IMG/VR virus record: IMGVR_UViG_3300021077_000040
Location: 1-24,381 of that record
Reading direction: 5' to 3' (one strand)
Origin: a virus
Length of the DNA stretch: 24,381 nt
Below the pieces are notes generated by a model. The model was not told the origin of the DNA, did no database searches, and saw only the letters and a list, made by a program, of their open reading frames with translations. A program made the translations under genes and the position numbers. Below are positions 1 to 5,836 of this stretch, piece by piece (the stretch's first letter is position 1; every line of letters starts with the position of its first letter).

Positions 1-50
1 CCTTCGTCTTGCTTTATCCAAGCCTGAACACTTGGGTCAACATTTATCAT
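1..50 (-). CDS. Partial gene, possible phage lysozyme (endolysin) N-terminus
   Basis: An ATG at 50-48 on the minus strand is preceded by an AAGGAT ribosome site about eight bases upstream and opens a frame that runs off the left edge. The visible peptide is MINVDPSVQAWIKQDEG. The pattern of a short polar start, a hydrophobic/Trp segment and then a Glu-Gly pair resembles the N-terminus of T4-type GH24 phage lysozymes, where the Glu before Gly is catalytic. A lysis gene right after the tail genes would be typical. Only 17 residues are visible, so the family call is a guess; the existence of a gene is better supported by the ribosome site and by the terminator just upstream. Confidence 0.45.
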   Translation of the reverse strand, partial: MINVDPSVQAWIKQDE

Positions 51-64
51 TTTACAATCCTTGT

Positions 65-85
65 AAAAAAGGCCCCGAAGGGCCT
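65..85 (-). terminator. Intrinsic terminator of the leftward tail operon
   Basis: On the minus strand, AGGCCC - TTCG - GGGCCT forms a perfect 6-bp GC-rich stem with a UUCG tetraloop, and the following bases are a run of T (65-70 read on the minus strand). It lies directly after the stop codon of the fibre-like gene (92-946) and before the next ribosome site. This is a textbook rho-independent terminator; it should separate the tail operon from the downstream (lysis?) gene or lower its transcription. Confidence 0.9.
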
Positions 86-91
86 AGGAGA

Positions 92-946
92 TTAAGCTGG
101 TGTAACTACACGGTAACGTACATATAAAGTCGCTGTACTGTCGCCTGTTGCAAAGTCTGCAGTTTGGTTGGATAAATAAACCGCAGTGTTTAAGGATGCA
201 GATTTTAATACGTTCAATGATCCTGCAACGCCACCATTTGATAAGAAACTACTTGCAGCAACACCATTTAATGAGGCAGCGGCTAAAGTTCCTGATGCTA
301 CAGGGCCTGCGCCGTGTACGGTGTTACCGTATTGAGCCGCTAAAACACCACCTGCAGTATATTGGGTTGTGCCATAAGCAATATCCCAAAGAATACTATC
401 GATGATGATTAATTTTCCTGCGCCCGGAGCCGCAATCAATTGCACAGGAGTATCATAAAGTGCTTTGATTTGAGCAGCGGTTAAAGTAACGGTTGCGCTT
501 GCGCCCACATCTAGGGCTAAGTTTGCGTAATCAACGGCGTTAGCGGCAATCTTAGAGCCTGTTACAGCGCCTGCGCCTATGGTTAATGCGCCAGTATTGC
601 TGATAGTAGCATCGCCTGACATAGCAACACCTGTTGCTACGTTTGAGGCATTACCCACAAATACAAAGCCTGATGACAATGTATTAGACAAGCCACCGTT
701 AGCCGCTAGGGCTACGAATGCATCTGTTGCGGCGTCGTATGTGAAAAAGCCAATTTGATCGGCAGAGTAGAATATTAAGACTAGGTCTTCAGTTTCCCAT
801 TGCCAAACGCCGTTATTTAACAATTGCACTTGAGCACTTTGGGTTGAAAAGTAGCCTGCAGTGGTAATTGTTGCTAAGTTATCGCTGGTGGTTATTCCGA
901 CAATATTAGGAAACAGGTTAAATTCCCTTTTAATTGATAAAATCAT
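92..946 (-). CDS. Tail fibre-like structural protein
   Basis: A 284-residue protein rich in Gly, Ala, Ser and Thr with few charged residues, typical of trimeric beta-rich phage fibres. Around residues 85-140 it carries the low-complexity pattern seen in phage fibres (GDATISNTGALTIGAGAVTGSKIAANAV broken into short beta strands). The C-terminal part from about residue 150 (TLTAAQIKALYDTPVQLIAAPG onward, ending in LYVRYRVV) resembles a globular tip or decoration domain found in many phage structural proteins. The ATG is preceded by AGGGAG at good spacing. It is the last gene of the tail cluster before a strong terminator. It may be an accessory fibre or a head/tail decoration protein; the sequence does not decide. 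Confidence 0.65.
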   Translation of the reverse strand: MILSIKREFNLFPNIVGITTSDNLATITTAGYFSTQSAQVQLLNNGVWQWETEDLVLIFYSADQIGFFTYDAATDAFVALAANGGLSNTLSSGFVFVGNASNVATGVAMSGDATISNTGALTIGAGAVTGSKIAANAVDYANLALDVGASATVTLTAAQIKALYDTPVQLIAAPGAGKLIIIDSILWDIAYGTTQYTAGGVLAAQYGNTVHGAGPVASGTLAAASLNGVAASSFLSNGGVAGSLNVLKSASLNTAVYLSNQTADFATGDSTATLYVRYRVVTPA

Positions 947-964
947 TTTGTAATCTCCCTATAA

Positions 965-1174
965 TTATCTGGTTTTATGTTTAAGATTTTTACGTCTTAT
1001 CCTATCGATATCATCCATGCCTAAATAGCCTACGCCCTCAGCTGCCGCATCGGTTCGTACACCATATTTACCGGAGTCAACAGCGCTTTCAATAAGCTCA
1101 TCATGACCACGATAGCCCTCTTTTCTACCCTCTCGAACTTCTATTGGTTTCCTTGGAACATCATCGTAAGCCAT
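965..1174 (-). CDS. Small hypothetical protein, charged
   Basis: A 69-residue hydrophilic protein with a very basic C-terminus (RIRRKNLKHKTR). I do not recognise a family. The ATG has a strong AAAAGGAG site at 1182-1188, and this site overlaps the stop codon of the next upstream small gene (1187-1300), so the two are probably co-translated. It lies in a run of small genes between the HNH enzyme and the last fibre-like gene. There are no membrane segments or cysteines. Confidence 0.6.
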   Translation of the reverse strand: MAYDDVPRKPIEVREGRKEGYRGHDELIESAVDSGKYGVRTDAAAEGVGYLGMDDIDRIRRKNLKHKTR

Positions 1175-1186
1175 GACTCGCTCCTT

Positions 1187-1300
1187 TTAGTATTTACAGT
1201 CCTTTTTCATGGATTTTTTCTTATCCATTTTCTTACCGTCTTTTTTATCCATGTTACGAACGGTCTTTTCTTCCATCTTTCTTTTTTCTTTAGTAGCCAT
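1187..1300 (-). CDS. Lysine-rich 37-residue micro-protein
   Basis: This short frame reads MATKEKRKMEEKTVRNMDKK and ends in KSMKKDCKY, with about 40 % Lys/Arg, recurrent K-M-[DE] steps and one Cys near the end. The ATG (1300-1298) has an AAGGAT site at fitting distance in the gap after the 1311-1565 gene. Its stop codon overlaps the ribosome site of the next gene (965-1174). The tight fit between neighbours, 10 bp from the gene upstream, argues for a real gene. Such a short, highly basic protein could bind DNA or acidic proteins, but no function can be assigned. Confidence 0.6.
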   Translation of the reverse strand: MATKEKRKMEEKTVRNMDKKDGKKMDKKKSMKKDCKY

Positions 1301-1310
1301 GATACTATCC

Positions 1311-1565
1311 TTAGTTTGATGATTGAACCGCAGCGTTTACCGCAGCAGCTATAGCGTTATCAGCCACGGTTTCAGCGCTTGCTAATACAGGATTAACAAC
1401 GGCTGCGACACTGGGTGATTTGGTTGAAAGTAAATTTTCAATTTTGGATACTAATAGCTTTAGCTCGTTTTCAATGGCCGCCACTAGCTCAGGTTCATCT
1501 TTAATAAGCTCTTGCTCTGCAACGCTTAAAAAGTGATTGATTAATGCGCTTAACAAAATGTTCAT
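1311..1565 (-). CDS. Small helical hypothetical protein
   Basis: An 84-residue protein that appears almost entirely alpha-helical. The first half has a heptad-like pattern (LINHFLSVAEQ, LVAAIENELKLLVSKIENLL) and the second half is Ala/Val-rich (VADNAIAAAVNAAVQSSN). There is no clear signal peptide and no transmembrane segment of full length. A ribosome site AAGGAG lies 7 bases before the ATG. The neighbours are small late genes on the same strand. I recognise no family; a small structural or chaperone-like role in the tail region is possible but not shown. Confidence 0.55.
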   Translation of the reverse strand: MNILLSALINHFLSVAEQELIKDEPELVAAIENELKLLVSKIENLLSTKSPSVAAVVNPVLASAETVADNAIAAAVNAAVQSSN

Positions 1566-1582
1566 CCCTTGCTCCTTTTGTT

Positions 1583-2035
1583 TTAATCTCCTTCGTGATT
1601 TAGATAATCTAAAGCACTTTGTAAAAATAAGGGATTGTCTTTAAATAATCCTAAACCCTTATTGCACCGCTGACATAATAATCCTCTAACTATTTTACTA
1701 TTATGACAATGGTCAACATCTAAAACGTCATGAAAATTTTTACAAATTTTACATTTACCGTTTTGCTCAAGATACATTTTTTGATAATCAGTTAATCTAA
1801 TTCCATAATTTTGCATTAATCTTTTATCTTTAATACAAGAAAAATCTGAAGACTTATATTTGGCATTTTTCTTCTCTTTTATGATAGAAGAATTTTCCTG
1901 TTGATAAGCCTTCACACTAGATAAAACTTTTTCCTTATTGTTCTCATAATACGTTTTTTTGTATTTTTTATATTTCTCGGGAAATTTTTTCCTATCTTCC
2001 CTTTTCCAAATGGCAGCATAACTCTGACTTGGCAT
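1583..2035 (-). CDS. HNH nuclease, recombination endonuclease VII-like
   Basis: The C-terminal part carries the endonuclease VII signature: a CxxC pair at residues 95/98, the motif DHCH at 108-111, the second CxxC pair at 121/124 and Asn125 in RCNKGLGLFKDN. The four cysteines would bind structural zinc, and His109/Asn125 are the expected catalytic residues of this beta-beta-alpha-metal fold. T4 endonuclease VII resolves branched DNA before packaging; free-standing relatives often act as homing or nicking enzymes. The N-terminal 90 residues are Lys/Tyr-rich and probably bind DNA. I prefer the ATG at 2035, which overlaps the stop of the gene upstream (TGATG); a GTG one codon earlier is possible. 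A hand count gives about 26 % G+C over 1621-1980, far below the neighbours, suggesting recent acquisition. Confidence 0.85.
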   Translation of the reverse strand: MPSQSYAAIWKREDRKKFPEKYKKYKKTYYENNKEKVLSSVKAYQQENSSIIKEKKNAKYKSSDFSCIKDKRLMQNYGIRLTDYQKMYLEQNGKCKICKNFHDVLDVDHCHNSKIVRGLLCQRCNKGLGLFKDNPLFLQSALDYLNHEGD

Positions 2036-2241
2036 CACTTTCTCTTTAAAACTTTATCCGCTTTGGCGTCAATTTTACTCTTTTGAGAAGGACTTAGTCG
2101 ACCTTTATTTTCCATTTCAGACGCTCTACTTTTAGCGTTACGAGCATGAGATTTGTCTTCTAAAGGATATTTTCGTTCTCCGGGAAGTCCAAATTCCTTT
2201 TTAGGAATTGCTTTCCGCGTTTTCGTCGATAGCTTCGCCAT
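2035..2241 (-). CDS. Small basic phage protein with PGERKYPLEDKSHARNA motif
   Basis: A 68-residue basic protein. The stretch FGLPGERKYPLEDKSHARNAKSRASEM followed by an SPSQKSKIDAKADKVL tail matches a conserved motif that I recall from small proteins of many tailed phages and from the ends of some larger phage structural or scaffold proteins; the role is not established. The start is fixed by an excellent AGGAGG site eight bases before the ATG. This places the gene start 41 bases inside the preceding gene. It ends in a TGATG overlap with the HNH gene. Confidence 0.65.
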   Translation of the reverse strand: MAKLSTKTRKAIPKKEFGLPGERKYPLEDKSHARNAKSRASEMENKGRLSPSQKSKIDAKADKVLKRK

Positions 2242-2455
2242 TTCCTTGGCCTCCTAAATTTTCCTGAGAAAGAACGGCCGCTTTTGCAGCGTCATCTTCA
2301 TGCTTTTTAATCATTTCATCACAGGCAAAAATTGCACCTACTAATTGATTAAGGTTATTTTGAGCTAAATCTTTTTGATTCGCAAATTGGGCGCGTTGTA
2401 ACTTTAACTGATCTAACAAACTTAATTGAGGTGCTTCCTGTTTTGCTTCTGACAT
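2201..2455 (-). CDS. Small coiled-coil hypothetical protein
   Basis: An 84-residue hydrophilic protein whose residues about 10-55 form a predicted coiled coil (LSLLDQLKLQRAQFANQKDL and a following amphipathic helix), with a disordered, acidic Gly/Asn/Glu tail. The ATG is preceded by GGAGAG. It is the first leftward gene after the plus-strand SGNH gene, and 162 bp separate the two starts, so it may be transcribed from its own promoter, although I could not find a convincing one. It overlaps the next gene by 41 bp. No family is recognised. Confidence 0.6.
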   Translation of the reverse strand: MSEAKQEAPQLSLLDQLKLQRAQFANQKDLAQNNLNQLVGAIFACDEMIKKHEDDAAKAAVLSQENLGGQGNGEAIDENAESNS

Positions 2456-2543
2456 CGTGTCTCTCCATCATGGTTAAATAAAATCAAAATTATCTTATCA
2501 CATTAAGAAGTCCATGCAATTATTGGCCTCTCTCTTTGGAACT

Positions 2544-2564
2544 TGTAAATAAATATTATTTACA
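2544..2564. promoter_or_regulatory. 9-bp inverted repeat in divergent gap (possible operator)
   Basis: The arms TGTAAATAA and TTATTTACA are perfect inverted repeats separated by three bases. They lie in the AT-rich 2456-2617 gap between the divergent SGNH gene (plus) and the 2201-2455 gene (minus), 53 bases before the SGNH start. There is no T-run next to the stem, so an operator is more likely than a terminator. No clear -35/-10 pair was found beside it. Confidence 0.4.
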
Positions 2565-2617
2565 GATGCACACATATTTGATTTAATTTTCAAATTATAA
2601 CCATCGGAACATCATTA

Positions 2618-3259
2618 ATGATTAAATTTTTGTCAATTTTTCTCTTCATAGTTACATTAAATTGCTTTTCTTCCTCATGTGAGGTTGATTCAAACCGTCC
2701 GATACTATTTTATAAAACTATAAGCACTATAGGTGACAGCATTACATGGCAAGGAGACGCTCAATATTTACGCTGTTTAATGCGTGATAATGGCCTACAA
2801 TATGAGTTCGTTGGAACTCATACCGATCCTTTCTATTTTCAACATGAGGGAGAAGGGGGAAACACTACCCTCCAAGTCCTCGAACGAATCAATCAAATTC
2901 CTGTGACCGATGCCTATTTCTTATTAATTGGAATTAACGACATATTACAAAATGTTCCTGAATCAGTCATTGTTTCCAACATTATTACTATTTCAAATTC
3001 ATTATATCAGAAAAATAATAATGCAAAAATTTACATAAGTACTCTATTACCTGTAAATTACCCACAAAACATTAAAGTTCAAAAAGTTAACTTAATGTTA
3101 CTTTCTAAATCAAAAATATGCCCTACTTGTACAATTATAGATATTGGCAGTCAAATGTATCATCAATCAAATTGGCCATCTTATTTCATTGAAGGAATTC
3201 ATCCAAATAAAAATGGCTATGAATTCCTTTCAAAAACCATTGTTCCTTATATTAAATAA
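2618..3259 (+). CDS. Secreted SGNH/GDSL-family hydrolase
   Basis: A 213-residue protein with an N-terminal signal peptide (Lys3, then a hydrophobic run from Phe4 to about Leu14). The SGNH blocks are visible: block I TIGDSIT with Ser41; block III LLIGIND (Gly and Asn of the oxyanion hole); block V EGIHPN with His195. The usual Asp of DxxH is Glu192 here. The family comprises esterases, lipases and carbohydrate deacetylases. A Cys at 21 follows Ser-Ser-Ser, a poor lipobox, so a soluble exported or periplasmic enzyme is more likely. The gene lies on the opposite strand to all late genes around it, overlaps the fibre gene 3' end by 13 bp, and has about 32 % G+C (193 of 600 over 2641-3240). It is probably a moron, acting on host envelope or surface polysaccharide. 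The ribosome site (CGGAAC) is weak. Confidence 0.85.
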   Translation: MIKFLSIFLFIVTLNCFSSSCEVDSNRPILFYKTISTIGDSITWQGDAQYLRCLMRDNGLQYEFVGTHTDPFYFQHEGEGGNTTLQVLERINQIPVTDAYFLLIGINDILQNVPESVIVSNIITISNSLYQKNNNAKIYISTLLPVNYPQNIKVQKVNLMLLSKSKICPTCTIIDIGSQMYHQSNWPSYFIEGIHPNKNGYEFLSKTIVPYIK

Positions 3260-5454
3260 GTACCTGTAATATATATAGCCGTATTATTAGCAAAATTGGT
3301 ATCAGTAAATACGGTTAATGCTCCAGCTGAATTGTTTGCAATTAATTGTACTATAGAGGCACCACCGTCAATTGCCGCCAAAGGTTGTAAAGTAAATACA
3401 AGATTAGTGCTTCCATAAGAATAGAAACTATCAATTGGGCCGGCTCGTGATGCTACGGGCAATCCTGATATAGTTGCAGCTCCTGTTGACGAACCCTTAG
3501 AAGATAAAATAATGCTTATAGCAAACGTTAATGTATTACCATGAGTTGTATAATATCCAGTTTGCACACTATAAGTAATCCCTACAGATGCGCCACCAAA
3601 TCGTAATACAGGCACAAAGGTACCGCTTGATGTATAAGCCACTGTGCCACCTGCACCAAAGGCTATCGCTGCGCTATCTGTTCCTGAAAGAGTTAATGTA
3701 TTACTTGCGTTTAGTGTCTTTCCATCTGCAATAGTTAAGGTGGATCCGGTTGCAGGGGTTGTTATAGTCACCTTGTTAATGCTAGTTGCGGCAGCTACGC
3801 CAAGGGTTGGTGTTACAAAAACCGCGTTTGTGGTTAATGAAATCGCCCCGCTTCCATTGACATTTGCGGATAAAGCCGTTGCAACCCCTGTGCCGAGACC
3901 GGTAATTCCGGCTATGGGAAGTCCTGTTCCGTTTGTAAGGGTAATGGATGCGGGAGTTCCCATAGCCAAACCATTTGGTAATGTTGTGCTGATGCTTGGG
4001 ACACTGCCTGCGCTAGTAACCAAAACGCCACTTGCAGCAGTAGCTAGGCCGCTTAACGTGGTTCCGCTTGCAGCATACCATGCCATCTGATTAATTAGTC
4101 CGCTATTAACAATTCCCGAGGCGGTTGCTGTAGTAGCCAAAGTACCGCTGGTCGGGAATGTGACGTTAGTAGCTCCGGTCATGGTAAAAGTAGATGCAAA
4201 AGCACCTGAGGTGGTTAAAGACCCTCCCAAAGTAATTGTGGATGCGCCATTATTAACCCCTGTACCCCCGCGTGTTCCGGATAATGTTCCTGTCCATCCT
4301 AAGGTTATAGAGGTGGCTTGTAAAAGCGCTGTTGAAGGCGTTCCTCCTAATGTGATTGTTACGTTAGTGTCGGGCGAGACTGTAAGTGCTGCAGGTGATG
4401 GCAATTGTGATGTGGTGGCTAATGTGCCGCTAGTAGGAAAAGTGACACTGGTTGCTGCGGTCATAGTAAATGTAGATGAAAACGCGCCGGATGTGGCTAG
4501 ATTTCCGGCAAGAGTTAAAGTATTAGATCCGTTATTTTCACCCGTACCTCCTCGCGCAGGACTCAATGTTCCAGTCCATCCGGCTGTAATGCTAACCGCT
4601 TGTAATAAAGCGGTTGCAGGTGTGCCACCTAACGTTAAAGTAATATTGGTATCATTAACTTCTGTTAATGCAGAGGGTGTTCCTGCGGGTATATCGGAGA
4701 GAAATGCCACAGTTCCTGATGCATCTTTAAAGGTAACTGTTTGAGTGGCAGCAGTATTAGAAAATGAAAATAATGTGGAATGCTGCTGAGCGGTTCCATT
4801 AAAAACATTAAACCCAAGCGTTGTATTGCCGCCAATTAGACGAACAGGAGCCGCTCCTTTAGATACGATATCGATTGGAATATCAGTGTCAGATCCAAAA
4901 GCTGATAGCTCAACCGCAAACCCTGATGAGTTATTCGTAACTCCAATATAATTAACAGCGCTTGGCATGCTAAGAAATGCCAATACAATATTTCCGTTAG
5001 CATCTTTAATGCCTGTGGGGGCTTGAAAATATCCTGTAAATCCTGGCCCATAATAATCAACGCCATTTGCAGCAATATCAAGCGTAGCTACACCTGTCGT
5101 AATAGTTTGTTTTAATATACCATTTGCCAGTGCGCCTAAGTTTTGCGCATCAGGTAGGCTGGAATCAGCGGTATAAGTAATAAATGGGCCAACGGTGAAT
5201 GCGCTTTCTTGTATTTGAGTCCATAAACCTAAAACGGCATCATAATATTCATAGAGTTGATCGTCCGTATTAAATCTAAGACGATAATTTATTGCTGGTG
5301 AGGGCGTAGGACGTGTGGCTGTAGATCCGGGCGCTAAAAAAGTCCATGGGATATCAAACAGAACGTTAGCCCCACCCAACAACCCCGGAAACTCATTGCC
5401 GTTGGCTATATCGCCACCCGCCGTCATTTGACTAAATTTTATAGTATCGACCAT
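3247..5454 (-). CDS. Large repetitive tail fibre protein
   Basis: A protein of about 735 residues, almost free of Cys and rich in Thr, Gly, Ala and Ser. The N-terminus (VDTIKFSQMTAGGDIANGNE) resembles the virion-attachment segment of phage fibres, followed by a domain with NYRLRFNTDDQLYEYYD. The middle contains two copies of a 94-residue module (ALT..DTN.T.TLGGTP.TALLQA.SIT.GWTGTL...RGGTG) and then the common ATSINKVTITTPATGSTLTI ADGKTL pattern. The last 150 residues (FVPVLRFGGASVGITYSVQT onward) resemble a globular C-terminal tip domain and would be the receptor-binding part. I take the ATG at 5454, six bases after AAGGA; a GTG lies one codon upstream. The 3' end overlaps the convergent SGNH gene. 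Confidence 0.85.
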   Translation of the reverse strand: MVDTIKFSQMTAGGDIANGNEFPGLLGGANVLFDIPWTFLAPGSTATRPTPSPAINYRLRFNTDDQLYEYYDAVLGLWTQIQESAFTVGPFITYTADSSLPDAQNLGALANGILKQTITTGVATLDIAANGVDYYGPGFTGYFQAPTGIKDANGNIVLAFLSMPSAVNYIGVTNNSSGFAVELSAFGSDTDIPIDIVSKGAAPVRLIGGNTTLGFNVFNGTAQQHSTLFSFSNTAATQTVTFKDASGTVAFLSDIPAGTPSALTEVNDTNITLTLGGTPATALLQAVSITAGWTGTLSPARGGTGENNGSNTLTLAGNLATSGAFSSTFTMTAATSVTFPTSGTLATTSQLPSPAALTVSPDTNVTITLGGTPSTALLQATSITLGWTGTLSGTRGGTGVNNGASTITLGGSLTTSGAFASTFTMTGATNVTFPTSGTLATTATASGIVNSGLINQMAWYAASGTTLSGLATAASGVLVTSAGSVPSISTTLPNGLAMGTPASITLTNGTGLPIAGITGLGTGVATALSANVNGSGAISLTTNAVFVTPTLGVAAATSINKVTITTPATGSTLTIADGKTLNASNTLTLSGTDSAAIAFGAGGTVAYTSSGTFVPVLRFGGASVGITYSVQTGYYTTHGNTLTFAISIILSSKGSSTGAATISGLPVASRAGPIDSFYSYGSTNLVFTLQPLAAIDGGASIVQLIANNSAGALTVFTDTNFANNTAIYITGTYLI
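4108..4671 (-). repeat. Tandem duplication of a 282-bp fibre module
   Basis: Two consecutive 94-codon units (4671-4390 and 4389-4108) encode nearly the same peptide; about two thirds of positions are identical. Shared landmarks are DTN, TLGGTP, ALLQA, GWTGTL, RGGTG, NNG, TSGAF, STFTM, TFPTSGTLATT. It probably lengthens the fibre shaft and offers a site for recombination. Confidence 0.8.
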
Positions 5455-5478
5455 CACGAATCCTTGTGATTAAGACCA

Positions 5479-5814
5479 TTAACCCTGAATTTGCCTAAAT
5501 GAAATACCAAAATAAGCATTCGCATCAGGGGTACTAAAATTTAAAACATCTCCCCCTCTAACATAACGCTTTTTAGGTTTAAACTCTACAAAAGGCTGTG
5601 CTGAAACACTACCTGCAACAGGAGTGGTTGGCACTACATTCAATCCTACATAAACGTTTGAATCTTGGTTGTATTCAAAATAAGCTTGATACGCCATATT
5701 ATTCGCCCCCGGTACAGTTACGGATTGGGGCGCTCCTGTTTCAACACTTACCTGAGCACAGGTATCGCTTATAGGCATTGTTTCAATATAATTAGCATTG
5801 TATTGGCTGGTCAT
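5479..5814 (-). CDS. Small virion-type hypothetical protein
   Basis: A 111-residue protein with mostly beta-strand character (SVTVPGANNMAYQAYFEYNQ, VYVGLNVVPTTPVAG, RYVRGGDVLNFSTPDANAYF). Its composition (many Asn, Val, Tyr, Pro, few Lys) matches its fibre neighbours. The ATG has AGGGAT upstream. It lies between the collar-type fibre (5837-7501) and the large fibre gene, separated by about 22 bp on both sides, so it belongs to the same operon. A decoration protein, fibre adaptor or fibre chaperone would fit the place; none is shown by the sequence. Confidence 0.6.
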   Translation of the reverse strand: MTSQYNANYIETMPISDTCAQVSVETGAPQSVTVPGANNMAYQAYFEYNQDSNVYVGLNVVPTTPVAGSVSAQPFVEFKPKKRYVRGGDVLNFSTPDANAYFGISFRQIQG

Positions 5815-5836
5815 TTTATATCCCTATAGTTAGTTA

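Noticed and set aside
3644-4744. Long open frames on the plus strand (148 and 194 codons) antisense to the fibre gene
   Set aside because: They mirror the low-complexity Thr/Gly/Ala repeats of the fibre, give Pro/Val-rich repetitive peptides, and have no ribosome site; the minus-strand fibre frame explains the region.
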